DNA of 64,000 bases from Extensimonas vulgaris (GCF_003337425.1 NZ_QPJU01000002.1:248001-312000), one strand, 5' to 3'; counted from the first letter of the stretch, positions 36,155 through 45,272 are shown. The notes: generated by a model not told the origin, from the sequence alone. Program-made: numbers and translations.

Positions 36155-37465
36155 ATGGATTTTCTGCTGATCGCGCTGCTGACGCTGCTCAATGGCGTGT
36201 TCGCGATGTCCGAGCTCGCGCTCGCGTCGAGCCGCAAGCTGCGCCTCGCGGCCCTGGCCGAAGAGGGCGACAAGGGTGCGCAGGCGGCGCTCGCGCTGCT
36301 CGACGATCCCACGCAATTCCTCTCGTCGGTGCAGGTGGGCATCACCTCGATCGGCATGCTCAACGGCATCATCGGCGAGGCCGCGTTCAGTGAGCAACTC
36401 GCGCACGGGCTGCAAAGCCTGGGCATGGCTTCGGGTGCGGCGGGCATCGTGGCCACGGCGCTGGTCATCACGGTGATCACGTTCATCACCATCGTGTTCG
36501 GCGAGCTCGTGCCCAAGCGTCTGGGGCAGCTCTACCCCGAGCCCGTGGCGCGGATGATCGCGCTGCCCATGACCTGGGTGGCGCGCGTGGCCAAGCCTTT
36601 CGTGCGCTTGCTCGCGCTCTCCACGCAGGCCGTGTTGCGCCTGCTGCGCGTCGACGATTCGGCCGTGCGCCCGATGACGGAGGAAGAGATCATCGCGAGC
36701 CTCGAAGAAGGCCGCGCTGCGGGCGTGATCGAGCAGCATGAACACCAGATGGTGCGCAACGTCTTTCATCTCGACGACCGCCCGCTGACTTCGCTCATGG
36801 TGCCGCGCACTGACGTGCAGTGGCTGGACGCGCGCGCGTCGGTGGCCGAGTGCCTGCGCCTCGTCGCGCAGAGCGAGCGTGCGCACTCGTGGTATCCGGT
36901 GTGCCGCGGCTCGCTCGATGACGTGGTCGGCATCATCAGTGTGGCGCGCCTGCTCGCACTCGGGCCCGAGACGCCGGGCAGCATAGAGGCGCATGTGCAG
37001 CCGGCCGTTTTCGTGCCCGAGACGCTCACGGGCATGGAGCTGCTCGAACAATTTCGCACGCGTGCGGGGCGCATGGTGTTCGTGGTCGATGAATACGGGG
37101 TGGTGCAAGGCATCATGACGCCACACGATTTGCTCGAAGCCATCACCGGCGAGCTGCAGCCCGGTGCCGCGAGCGAAGCCTGGGCCACGCAGCGCGAAGA
37201 CGGCAGCTGGTTGCTCGACGGCCTCATGCCCGTGAATGAGCTCAAGGCGCGCCTGGGCATACGCGAGCTGCCCGACGAGGAGCGTGCGCGCTACAACACC
37301 CTCGCGGGGCTGCTGATGGCCGAGTCGGGCCATTTGCCGGTAGTGGGCGAGCGCATCAGCTGCGCCGGCTGGGTGTTCGAGGTGATGGACCTCGATGGCA
37401 AGCGCATCGACAAGGTTCTGGCCATGCCGCAGCAGAGCGCGGCGCAACCGCAAGAGAGCGGATAA
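36155..37465 (+). CDS. CNNM/CorC-family (hemolysin-like) membrane protein
   Basis: Inner-membrane protein of 436 aa with a DUF21 domain of three or four helices (1-190; MSELALASSRKLRLAAL is the signature), two CBS domains (about 205-330; FVVDEYGVVQGIMTPHDLLE) and a C-terminal CorC_HlyC domain (about 345-425). Members are linked to Mg2+ or cobalt efflux and to membrane-protein stability. Despite the historical name it is not a toxin. It stands alone ahead of the SYLF lipoproteins. Confidence 0.9.
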   Translation: MDFLLIALLTLLNGVFAMSELALASSRKLRLAALAEEGDKGAQAALALLDDPTQFLSSVQVGITSIGMLNGIIGEAAFSEQLAHGLQSLGMASGAAGIVATALVITVITFITIVFGELVPKRLGQLYPEPVARMIALPMTWVARVAKPFVRLLALSTQAVLRLLRVDDSAVRPMTEEEIIASLEEGRAAGVIEQHEHQMVRNVFHLDDRPLTSLMVPRTDVQWLDARASVAECLRLVAQSERAHSWYPVCRGSLDDVVGIISVARLLALGPETPGSIEAHVQPAVFVPETLTGMELLEQFRTRAGRMVFVVDEYGVVQGIMTPHDLLEAITGELQPGAASEAWATQREDGSWLLDGLMPVNELKARLGIRELPDEERARYNTLAGLLMAESGHLPVVGERISCAGWVFEVMDLDGKRIDKVLAMPQQSAAQPQESG

Positions 37466-37568
37466 GCTGCGGAAACATGCACAAACAAAGGCGCAAGATT
37501 GCTACGGTTTTGGAGAGTGTCTTGCCTTTACACTGCGGCCCGTTGGCATTCTGCGAAGGAGTCTGTTC

Positions 37569-38147
37569 ATGCGTTTTCCCTTTCTGTGTACGCTGGCCGT
37601 GGCCGCACTTGCAGGCAGCATGGGCTTGACGGCCTGCACGACCACCGGCGAGACGGACACGGCGCCCAACACTTCGGCGCGCGTGGCGCTCGATGCCGAA
37701 GTCAATGACACTCTGAACCGCCTATACAAAGTCGCGCCCGACACGCGCGAGATGGTGGCCAAGGCCGCCGGCGTGCTGGTGTTCCCCTCGGTCATCGGCG
37801 GCAGTTTCGTGGTGGGTGGCGGCTATGGGCGGGGTGCCATGCTCGTGGACGGGCGCACGCAGGGTTATTACAGTTTGGGCACGGGCTCCATTGGCTGGCA
37901 GATCGGTGCGCAGTCCAAGTCGGTCATCTATGTGTTCAATACCCGCGAAGCCCTGGCGAAGTTTCTCGACAGCACGGGCTGGGTCGCGGGCGTCGATGCC
38001 ACCGTGGCGGTGGCGCACATCGGCGCGAACGGCCGCATAGACAGCGAAACCATCCGACAGCCCGTGGTCGGTTTCGTCATGAACAATGCCGGGCTCGAGG
38101 CCGGCGTGTCGCTGCAGGGCACGAAGATTTCGCGCATCAGCCTGTGA
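37569..38147 (+). CDS. SYLF-domain (YSC84-like) lipoprotein 1
   Basis: Predicted lipoprotein of 192 aa. The N-terminus is a lipoprotein signal with lipobox LTAC (Cys22); a good AAGGAG lies 8 bases before the ATG. The remainder is a SYLF/YSC84 lipid-binding domain (about 45-192), with the conserved VLVFPSVIGGSFVVGGGYGR and GWQIGAQSKSVIYVF stretches. Such proteins bind phosphoinositides in eukaryotes; the bacterial role is unknown. A close paralogue follows 105 bases downstream. Confidence 0.9.
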   Translation: MRFPFLCTLAVAALAGSMGLTACTTTGETDTAPNTSARVALDAEVNDTLNRLYKVAPDTREMVAKAAGVLVFPSVIGGSFVVGGGYGRGAMLVDGRTQGYYSLGTGSIGWQIGAQSKSVIYVFNTREALAKFLDSTGWVAGVDATVAVAHIGANGRIDSETIRQPVVGFVMNNAGLEAGVSLQGTKISRISL

Positions 38148-38252
38148 GCGGGCTGTTTGCATCAATAAAATGCGCGCGGAGCGTGCGGCTTTTCCGGTGC
38201 TGCGCGGGGGGCAGGTTCGATCGGTTTTTTCACTGAGCAAAGGAGTTTGACC

Positions 38253-38831
38253 ATGCGTTCTCCCATTTTGCGTACTTTGGCGCTGGCCGCGGTGGCTGGC
38301 AGCATGCTCTTGACCGCCTGCACGACCACGGGCGAGAAAGACACGGCGCCCAAACCCTCGGCGCGCGCCGCGCTCGACGCCGACGTCAATGCCACGCTGA
38401 ACCGGCTCTACAAGATATCGCCCGATGCGCGTGAGATGGTGGCCAAGGCTGCCGGCGTGTTGGTGTTTCCGTCGGTAGTCGGCGGCAGCTTCGTGGTGGG
38501 TGCCGAATATGGCCGCGGCGCGCTGCTGCAGCACGGCCGCATCCAGGGCTACTACAGCCTGGGTGCGGGCTCGCTCGGCTGGCAGATCGGCGCGCAGTCC
38601 AAGGCCATCATCTACGTCTTCAACACCAGCGACGCGCTGCAGAAGTTTCTCAGCAGCGAAGGCTGGGTGGCCGGCGTCGATGCCACCGTGGCCGTGGCGC
38701 ACATCGGCGCCAATGGCAGCATAGACACCGAGACCGCCAAACAGCCCGTGGTCGGCTTCGTGATGAGCAACGCCGGCCTCGAAGCTGGCGTGTCGTTGCA
38801 GGGCTCGAAGATCACCAAGATCAAACTCTGA
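38253..38831 (+). CDS. SYLF-domain (YSC84-like) lipoprotein 2
   Basis: Paralogue of the preceding gene, also 192 aa, with about 80% identity by eye over the mature region. The lipobox is LTAC (Cys22), and AGGAG precedes the ATG at 38253. Landmarks VLVFPSVVGGSFVVGAEYGR and GWQIGAQSKAIIYVF are shared. The pair looks like a recent tandem duplication; the spacer has its own leader, so expression could differ. Both are probably anchored in the outer membrane since residue 2 after the Cys is Thr. Confidence 0.9.
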   Translation: MRSPILRTLALAAVAGSMLLTACTTTGEKDTAPKPSARAALDADVNATLNRLYKISPDAREMVAKAAGVLVFPSVVGGSFVVGAEYGRGALLQHGRIQGYYSLGAGSLGWQIGAQSKAIIYVFNTSDALQKFLSSEGWVAGVDATVAVAHIGANGSIDTETAKQPVVGFVMSNAGLEAGVSLQGSKITKIKL

Positions 38832-38865
38832 GCCCGACAGGCTGCTTGCCCCGCGCTGACTTTGG

Positions 38866-39456
38866 CTACAGAGTCAGCGCGCCAGCGCTCTTGCTTTTCC
38901 CGGCGCGCGCGGGCGGATTGCACAGGCCGCAGGTGTAGTGGCGCGCGTTTTCATAGGGTTCGGTGACGAACTGGCCGCCGCATTGCTTGCATGCCGTGCG
39001 CGTGAGCATGCCCGCATCGACGAACTTCACGAGGCGCCACGCGCGCGTGAACGACAGCAGCGGCTCGATTTGTGCCATGCGCATCTGCTCGTCGTAAAGG
39101 CGGTAGGCTTTGGTCAATAGCTCCACGGCGTCCAGGCTCACGCCCTTGGACAGGTATTCGTAAATGTTGAGGAACAGCGAGCTGTGGATGTTTTCCTGCC
39201 AGGTCAGGAACCAGTCGGTCGAAAACGGCAACTGGCCTTTGGAGGGTGACTTGCCGGCAATTTCTTTGTAGAGCCGGATCAGACGCTCGTAGGACAGTGT
39301 GGTTTCCGACTCGAGCACCTGCATGCGCGCGCCCATCTGTATCAGCATGGCCGCGCGCTCGATCTGGCGGGACTCGTCGAGCACGCTCTTGGGGCTCGAC
39401 TTCGCGGGCGTTGTTGCTTTTGTTTTCGTAGCTGTATCGGCAATGGCGGCGGTCAT
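38866..39456 (-). CDS. flhC: Flagellar master transcriptional activator subunit FlhC
   Basis: DNA-binding subunit of 196 aa of the FlhD4C2 activator of class II flagellar operons. The conserved TLSYERLIRLYKEIAGKSPS and LPFSTDWFLTWQENIHSS regions are clear. Two CxxC pairs (Cys156/159 and Cys176/179) form the zinc site. The gene is the second of the flhDC operon, 29 bases after flhD. A long alanine/lysine/threonine-rich N-terminus of about 25 residues precedes the conserved part. Confidence 0.95.
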   Translation of the reverse strand: MTAAIADTATKTKATTPAKSSPKSVLDESRQIERAAMLIQMGARMQVLESETTLSYERLIRLYKEIAGKSPSKGQLPFSTDWFLTWQENIHSSLFLNIYEYLSKGVSLDAVELLTKAYRLYDEQMRMAQIEPLLSFTRAWRLVKFVDAGMLTRTACKQCGGQFVTEPYENARHYTCGLCNPPARAGKSKSAGALTL

Positions 39457-39485
39457 GATGGCGTCCTTTTATCGATAAATCCTGC

Positions 39486-39812
39486 TCAGAGCACTTCGGA
39501 GATGCGCCCGGCCATGAGGATGTTCGCGTGCAGGGTGTTGACGGCTTCGTTGTCCGACTTTTTCTGCGTGTGGTTCGTGAGCAGGCTCCAGACCAGGTTG
39601 TCATCGACGCGGAAGCTGCAAAGAAGGGTGTTTCTCGAGGCCAGTTTGAGCACTTGCGCGGCCGACAGTGATGCCAGAATGTCGGCAGCGTCTTCGTTGA
39701 TGCCCAGGCGGAACACGGCTTCGGCCTTGTCCTGGCGAATCAGGTTTTGCGCCAACATCAGGTAGGTGAGGTTGGCTTCGCGGATTTCGGCGAGGAGTTG
39801 TTCGTTGGTCAT
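39486..39812 (-). CDS. flhD: Flagellar master transcriptional activator subunit FlhD
   Basis: Partner subunit of 108 aa. Landmarks are the start TNEQLLAEIREANLTYLMLAQNL, then LGINEDAADILASLSAAQVLKLA and the ending ANILMAGRISEVL. The ATG at 39812 is preferred because AAAGGA lies about 8 bases upstream; the open frame continues upstream into the regulatory region. The 247-base gap upstream carries a long inverted repeat (39932-39972). Together with the che operon this makes a flagellated cell likely; no flagellar structural genes are in the window. Confidence 0.94.
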   Translation of the reverse strand: MTNEQLLAEIREANLTYLMLAQNLIRQDKAEAVFRLGINEDAADILASLSAAQVLKLASRNTLLCSFRVDDNLVWSLLTNHTQKKSDNEAVNTLHANILMAGRISEVL

Positions 39813-39931
39813 GGCGGCAATCCTTTCAAGGTCGGAGCGCTTGCATGGCAGAAGTGCCGTTGCGCGATCCGTTGAAATGGATTGTGATTTCGCCCCAATC
39901 AAAAATTAAGTCGGCGTTTGGCGGTTTCGTG

Positions 39932-39972
39932 TGTCAGGCTGCGCGCCTATCCGTGTAGGAATTTGCCTGACA
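39932..39972. promoter_or_regulatory. Inverted repeat upstream of flhDC
   Basis: TGTCAGGC and GCCTGACA (8 bp, perfect) separated by 25 bases, with a smaller CCTA/TAGG dyad nested inside. It lies 120-160 bases before flhD. It could be a pair of operator half-sites or a leader stem-loop. Confidence 0.5.
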
Positions 39973-40059
39973 AGCGCCGCAGGTAAAAAGCGCTTTTTGC
40001 ACTGGGCGCACCTGCTGCACGCCACCCCGCCGCACGGCTTTCGTGAGCGAGACGCGCCC

Positions 40060-40923
40060 TCAGCCGCGCGCCACGGGCCGGGCGGGGTCGCTGCACCATT
40101 CGCTCCAGCTGCCGGCGAAAAGGGCCGTTTGCCCGAGGCCGGCCACTTCCATCGCGAGCAGGTTCGGGATCGCGCTCACGCCGCTGCCGCAGTAGTGCAC
40201 CACGCTCGCGGGCGCGCGGTTTTCCAGCAATGCCTCGAACTCGGCACGCAGCTGGTCCGCGGGTTTGAAGCGCCCGTCATCTTGAAAATTGAGCGTGAAC
40301 GGGCGGTTCAGCGCACCTGGAATGTGCCCCGCGACGGGGTCCAGCGGCTCGACTTCCCCGCGGTAGCGCGGCGTGGCGCGCGCATCGATGAGGGTTTGCG
40401 TGGGCTTGTCCAATGCGGCCAGTACCTCGGCTGCGCTGACCAGGCGGCGCAGCGCGGGGCCGGCGATGAACGGCGTTGGATCAGGCGCAGGTTCGGGGCC
40501 GCTGCGCACCGCGCCGCCCGCGGCCTGCCAGGCTTGCAGGCCGCCGTCGAGCACGGCCACGGCCTCGTGCCCGAGCCACTTGAGCATCCACCACAGGCGC
40601 CCGCAAAAATTGGCGCCGTTGCGGTCATAGACGATGACCTGCATCTCGCGGCGCAGGCCGCGGCGCGCGAGCCAGTCGGCGAACACTTCGCGCAGCGGCA
40701 GCGGGTGGCGCCCGCCCGAGGCGCGCGGCTGCTGCGGCGCGGCGCTCAGGTCGTGGTCCAGGTGGGCGTAGAGCGCGCCGGGGATGTGCGCCGCGTGGTA
40801 CAGCTGCGCGCCCGCGTCGGGCTGCGCGAGGTCGAAGCTGCAGTCGAAAATCAAGAGCGGTGCGCCGCCCGCTTGCAGGGTTTGCAGCTCGGCGGGCGTG
40901 ATGAGGGTGGTGTGGGCTGGCAT
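40060..40923 (-). CDS. sseA: Rhodanese-family sulfurtransferase (SseA-like)
   Basis: Two-domain rhodanese of 287 aa, cytosolic. The N-terminal inactive domain carries ARRGLRREMQVIVYDRNG. The C-terminal catalytic domain has the active loop CGSGVSA with the nucleophilic cysteine, which matches the CG(S/T)GVTA form of 3-mercaptopyruvate sulfurtransferases. It probably handles 3-mercaptopyruvate. The ATG at 40923 is used; the frame upstream overlaps the EamA gene. One base separates it from the EamA stop, so the two are an operon. Confidence 0.92.
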   Translation of the reverse strand: MPAHTTLITPAELQTLQAGGAPLLIFDCSFDLAQPDAGAQLYHAAHIPGALYAHLDHDLSAAPQQPRASGGRHPLPLREVFADWLARRGLRREMQVIVYDRNGANFCGRLWWMLKWLGHEAVAVLDGGLQAWQAAGGAVRSGPEPAPDPTPFIAGPALRRLVSAAEVLAALDKPTQTLIDARATPRYRGEVEPLDPVAGHIPGALNRPFTLNFQDDGRFKPADQLRAEFEALLENRAPASVVHYCGSGVSAIPNLLAMEVAGLGQTALFAGSWSEWCSDPARPVARG

Positions 40924-40924
40924 G

Positions 40925-41812
40925 TCAATGCTCCTCGGCGGGTGGCTGGGGCAGCGCGCGGGCGCGCAAAAACGTGGCGACGATGCCGCTCGCGATGATG
41001 GTGGCCATGCCCAGCCAACCGATGAGCGGGATCTGGTCGTCGAACCACAGCAGCCCGAACAGCGCCGCAAACACGATGCCCGAGTATTGCAGGTTGGCGA
41101 CGATCATGGTCGCACCGCGCGTATAGGCGCGCGTCATGCACAGCTGACCCAGCGCAGCGAGCACACCCACGGGCAGCAGCCACAACGCCTGCACGGTGTC
41201 GAGCCGGTGCAGTTCGAAAAACTGCATGCCCACGGCGCCGGCGAGCGCGGCGCCCACAGAAAAGTAGAACACCGTGCGCGCCTCGGGCTCGCCCACGCGG
41301 CCCAGCGCCGCCACCTGCAGGTACGCGAGCGCCGACATCAGGCCCGAGAGCAGGCCGATCAGGCCGGCAAACAGCTGGTTTTGCGCGAGCGTGGGGCGCA
41401 GCATCATGACCACGCCGGCAAATCCGGCCATCACTGCGAGCACCAGCGGGCCTTGGCGGCGTATGTCGGCGATGCGCCCCATGAGCAGCGTGCCGCCGAC
41501 CAAAAACGCTGCCACCCAGACGCCGCTCATGTAGTTCAGCGTCATGGCCGTGCCCAGCGGCAGGTGCGCAATGGCGTAAAACCAGGCCGACAACGCGCTC
41601 ACCCCGACGATGTTGCGCCACACGTGCATCATGGGCACCTGGGTGCGCAGGCTCACTTTGCGCGAGCGCGCCCACGCCCACATGAAGACGATGCCGATGG
41701 CACCGCGGTAGCAGACGATCTCGAGCGGACTGAAATAGGGCGACGCGAATTTGATGCACACGCTCATGAGCGCAAAAAAGAGCGCGGCGGCGATCATCCA
41801 GGCGGCTTGCAT
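40925..41812 (-). CDS. EamA/DMT-family transporter
   Basis: Inner-membrane protein of 295 aa with ten hydrophobic helices in two EamA repeats (first helix MQAAWMIAAALFFALMSVCI; second repeat from about residue 155). Members of the drug/metabolite transporter family export amino acids or metabolites. It is upstream of and operonic with the sulfurtransferase, so export of a sulfur compound could be guessed, but nothing in the sequence shows it. Confidence 0.87.
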   Translation of the reverse strand: MQAAWMIAAALFFALMSVCIKFASPYFSPLEIVCYRGAIGIVFMWAWARSRKVSLRTQVPMMHVWRNIVGVSALSAWFYAIAHLPLGTAMTLNYMSGVWVAAFLVGGTLLMGRIADIRRQGPLVLAVMAGFAGVVMMLRPTLAQNQLFAGLIGLLSGLMSALAYLQVAALGRVGEPEARTVFYFSVGAALAGAVGMQFFELHRLDTVQALWLLPVGVLAALGQLCMTRAYTRGATMIVANLQYSGIVFAALFGLLWFDDQIPLIGWLGMATIIASGIVATFLRARALPQPPAEEH

Positions 41813-41828
41813 GGCGAAAATTATGAAT

Positions 41829-41867
41829 AAAAAACGGCCTGCGTGCTTTGTGGATGCGCGCAGGCCG
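41829..41867 (-). terminator. Rho-independent terminator, minus strand
   Basis: Arms CGGCCTGCG and CGCAGGCCG (9 bp, perfect) with a 15-nt loop; six Ts follow on the minus strand. It is placed to end the Rieske transcript, now separated from it by a MITE. Confidence 0.75.
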
Positions 41868-41878
41868 CTATTGTTAAA

Positions 41879-42052
41879 CCCAGATTGTCCATTAGGCGGT
41901 GCTGCGCACCTACGCGGGCGTTGGCGGACGTCTGCCGGTCATTTTGGCCGCGGCTTCGGCGTCCATGGCACTGGCCATGGACTTCTCACCCGCGACCAAA
42001 CTGCCACGCCAGCCGCCTCGCCACCATCCCGCGTCCTAATGAACAATCTGGG
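41879..42052. mobile_element. MITE-like element with 18-bp terminal inverted repeats
   Basis: A 174-bp element bounded by CCCAGATTGTCCATTAGG on the left and CCTAATGAACAATCTGGG on the right, an inverted pair matching at 17 of 18 positions. It is flanked on both sides by the direct repeat TTAAA (41874-41878 and 42053-42057), the target duplication. There is no coding sequence. It has an internal 9-bp stem (41961-41982). Size, ends and a TTAA-rich target suggest mobilisation in trans by an IS1380-type transposase; the family call is tentative. Confidence 0.85.
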
Positions 42053-42078
42053 TTAAAGTAGTTTTCAGGCGGTGACAC

Positions 42079-43212
42079 TCATGCCCCACTCATGCCCATC
42101 ACGCGCCGGTACCACTCGTGGAAGTGCTGCATGCCGTCTTCCATGGGGCTTTGGTAGGGGCCGACTTCGTTGTCGCCGCGCGCAAACAGCGCCTTGCGGC
42201 CCGCGTCCATGCGCTCGGCGATTTCGTCGTCTTCGATGCAGGTCTCCATGTAGGCGGCCTGCTGCGCCTCGACGAATTCGCGCTCGAAGGCGACGATTTC
42301 CTCGGGGTAGTAGAACTCCACCATGTTCAGCGTCTTGTTCAGGCTGATCGGGTGCACGGTGGAGACGGTGAGCACATGCGGGTACCACTCGATCATGATG
42401 TGCGGGTAGTACGTGAGCCAGATCGCGCCGCGCTCGGGCATCTTGCCGTTGCGGTATTTGAGCAAGACCTCGTGCCACTTCTTGTAAACGTCCGAGCCGG
42501 GCCGCCCGAACGTTGCCGCCACGCCCACGGTCTGCACCGAGAAGTTCTCGCGGAACTCCCAGCGCAGATCGTCGCAGGTGACGAAGTTGCCGAGGCCAGG
42601 GTGGAAGGGGCCGACGTGGTAGTCCTCGAGATAGACCTCGATGAAGGTTTTCCAGTTGTAGTTGCACTCGTGCAACTCGACGCGGTCGAGCGCGTAGCCG
42701 CTGAAGTCGAGCTCGGCGCGCGGGCCGAGCTGTGCAAGGTCGGCGGCTATGTCGCGGCCGTTGTCTTCAAACAGCAAACCGTTCCAGGAGCGCAGCGGGT
42801 AGTTGCGCAGGTTCAGGCATGGGTCTTGCGCAAAATGCGGCGCACCCAGCAGTGCGCCTTGCGCGCTGTAGGTCCAGCGGTGCAGCGGGCACACGATGTT
42901 GCCGCCCGCGCTGCCTTTTTGCTGCGTGTAGAGCGAGCCGCGCCCTTGCAGCATCACCGCCTGGCGGTGGCGACAGACGTTGGAGATCAGCTGCACTTGG
43001 CCGTGCGCATCGCGCACCAGCGCGCGGCCGCCGTTTTCCTGCGGCAAGGCGTAGTAGTCGCCCGCGTTCGGGACGCAGAGTTCGTGCCCCACATAGCGGG
43101 GCCCAGGCTGAAAGATGCGCTCCAGCTCGCGCTGGAACAGCGCCTCGTCGAAGTAGCTGGAAACGGGTAGTTGGCTTGCGGCCTGCTGCAGTCGAAGACT
43201 TAAATCAGACAT
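42079..43212 (-). CDS. Rieske-type aromatic-ring-hydroxylating oxygenase alpha subunit
   Basis: Cytosolic iron-sulfur oxygenase of 377 aa. The Rieske [2Fe-2S] ligands are Cys80-His82 and Cys108-His111 (CRHR and CPLH). The mononuclear iron site has His199 and His204 in DYHVGPFH. Length matches the ring-hydroxylating alpha subunit; no beta subunit or reductase gene is nearby, so it may be a trimeric one-component type supplied by shared electron carriers. The substrate is unknown. A MITE separates it from its terminator. Confidence 0.9.
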   Translation of the reverse strand: MSDLSLRLQQAASQLPVSSYFDEALFQRELERIFQPGPRYVGHELCVPNAGDYYALPQENGGRALVRDAHGQVQLISNVCRHRQAVMLQGRGSLYTQQKGSAGGNIVCPLHRWTYSAQGALLGAPHFAQDPCLNLRNYPLRSWNGLLFEDNGRDIAADLAQLGPRAELDFSGYALDRVELHECNYNWKTFIEVYLEDYHVGPFHPGLGNFVTCDDLRWEFRENFSVQTVGVAATFGRPGSDVYKKWHEVLLKYRNGKMPERGAIWLTYYPHIMIEWYPHVLTVSTVHPISLNKTLNMVEFYYPEEIVAFEREFVEAQQAAYMETCIEDDEIAERMDAGRKALFARGDNEVGPYQSPMEDGMQHFHEWYRRVMGMSGA

Positions 43213-43379
43213 GGGTGACCTGACCTAAAGACTCCCCACAGGGAGGATGCGCCGTGCATCTGGACAATGAAACCGGCAGGAGCACTGGCCACCTGCCGGC
43301 AAGGGGATGGGATTGTAGCCAGTAGGGTTATTTCGGGGGCGATTCCCGTAGCGCGCGTGCGTGAATTGGCGGGATTTTG
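43213..43379. promoter_or_regulatory. Leader of Rieske gene with an 8-bp dyad
   Basis: The gap between the Rieske gene and the GAF-Fis regulator holds a perfect CCGGCAGG / CCTGCCGG inverted repeat (43273-43299). No T-run follows, so it is more likely an operator or leader structure than a terminator. Confidence 0.4.
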
Positions 43380-44570
43380 TTATGGGAGTTGCTTTTTGGG
43401 CACGCCAAGTTTGCGATAAACCGTGGCCCGGCTGATGCCCAGGGCCCGCGCCGCCTGCGCGACGTTGCCGCGTGCAGCCCAGACGGCCTGGCGGATCAGC
43501 GCCGTTTCAGTTTCGCGCAGCGGCGCGGGCGCGACGGCTGCGGTTTCGGCGTTGGCACCAGACGCACCGGGCGGTACGGGCAGGGAAACGAGCGTGCGTT
43601 TGGGAGCGGCCGGCAGTGCCAGGCCGTGCAGGCGCAGGCCCGACCAGAGCGGCAGTTCGAGCGCTGCGGGCCCGTGCCGTGCGGCCTGACCAGCCGCATC
43701 CCGCAACATGCCCCAGGGGAGCGCGCAGAGGTGGCTCCAGTGCAAGGCAGTGCCCGGCGGCAGTTGGGGCAGCGGCATGAGTTGGCGCGCCATGCCGTTG
43801 CTGCCGAGCACCTGGCCGTCGGCGTCGAGCGCGAGCAAACCATCGCCTTCACCGCCAAGCGGGCAGCCGGGCCAGTTCAGGCGCAGCAGCAGGTTGTGTG
43901 GCTGCTGTTGCAGCAACGCGTCTTCGATTGCGCGCGCCGAACGTGTCGCAAGGTGGCGCAGCTCGGGGCGCTCGGGCACATCGACGCCGGTCAGGTCGAG
44001 CATGCCCATGCAGCGCCCCCAGGGGTCGAACAGCGGTGCGCCGGCGCAGCTATAGCAAGTGTTGTCCTCGAAAAAGTGCTCGCCACGGTGCAGCCACACG
44101 GCTTGCCGCTCGGTCAGCGCCGCGCCTATGGCCGTGGTGCCCACGGCGGCCTCGGACAGGTCGATGCCCACACGCGCGATGGCATGTGCCCGCGGATCAC
44201 TGTTCCCCTGCAGGCCCTGCACCGCAAGCACGATGCCGCGCGCGTCGGTCAGCAGGGCAAAGTAGTGCATGCCGATGATGGTGCGCGCCAGCTGCTCGAG
44301 CACGGGCCGCGCCGCCTGCAGCAAGCCATGGTGCTGCTCGTGGATGCGGCGCAAGGCGGTGGCACTCACGGCGTCGAACACCACGCGCTGCGTGGGCTGC
44401 AGGCCGCTGGACAGGCAGCGCTGCCACGAGCGCGCGATCCAGGGCTCCATGCCCGCAGCAGCGGCCAGCATGGCACCGGCATTTGCGCCAGGCGCGTCGC
44501 GCAGCGCCTGGCGTGCCTGCGCGACGAGTGCGCAGCGATCGGTGGACGATGGCGGGGCGATGACGGACAT
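43380..44570 (-). CDS. GAF-Fis transcriptional regulator lacking an AAA+ domain
   Basis: Regulator of 396 aa resembling the N-terminus of AcoR-type activators. Helical start ([17 protein letters not shown]), a GAF-like sensing domain (about 70-215; it contains a CYSC pair in [15 protein letters not shown]) and a region of about 100 residues that looks PAS-like. A Fis-type helix-turn-helix ends the protein ([26 protein letters not shown] without interruption in the original; key residues are GNVAQAA and RATVYRKL). The sigma-54-contacting AAA+ module with GAFTGA is missing, so it cannot activate sigma-54 promoters in the usual way. It is divergent from the coxSLM operon, its likely target. Confidence 0.86.
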   Translation of the reverse strand: MSVIAPPSSTDRCALVAQARQALRDAPGANAGAMLAAAAGMEPWIARSWQRCLSSGLQPTQRVVFDAVSATALRRIHEQHHGLLQAARPVLEQLARTIIGMHYFALLTDARGIVLAVQGLQGNSDPRAHAIARVGIDLSEAAVGTTAIGAALTERQAVWLHRGEHFFEDNTCYSCAGAPLFDPWGRCMGMLDLTGVDVPERPELRHLATRSARAIEDALLQQQPHNLLLRLNWPGCPLGGEGDGLLALDADGQVLGSNGMARQLMPLPQLPPGTALHWSHLCALPWGMLRDAAGQAARHGPAALELPLWSGLRLHGLALPAAPKRTLVSLPVPPGASGANAETAAVAPAPLRETETALIRQAVWAARGNVAQAARALGISRATVYRKLGVPKKQLP

Positions 44571-44687
44571 CCGGGCCTCTCGAAGGTGTGAAGTGCTGGG
44601 CAGCGGGGCGGGGAAAGATCATGCCCAGCCGCAGCGTGCGGTTTGTCGCATTTTGAGAATATCCGCGCAGACCCCAAGGAAATTCAG

Positions 44688-44705
44688 GGTTTTCCCCCGA
44701 AAACC
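44688..44705. promoter_or_regulatory. Dyad between regulator and coxS
   Basis: GGTTTTC-CCCC-GAAAACC, perfect 7-bp arms, 69 bases upstream of coxS in the divergent intergenic region. It is a candidate operator for the GAF-Fis regulator or a leader hairpin. Confidence 0.45.
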
Positions 44706-44773
44706 GGCGCACGGACGCGGCCCACAATGGCAGGCGATTCACCCCGTCCCACCCGCTTCGAGGAGACCAACCG

Positions 44774-45241
<468 letters not shown>

Positions 45242-45272
45242 ACCCACCCACCACCTTTCAAGGAGATCAGAC

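Noticed and set aside
39983-39999. Short palindrome AAAAAGCGCTTTTT as a terminator of the sulfurtransferase gene
   Set aside because: The stem is AT-rich with no loop and no extra T-run, so it is more likely a repeat fragment.
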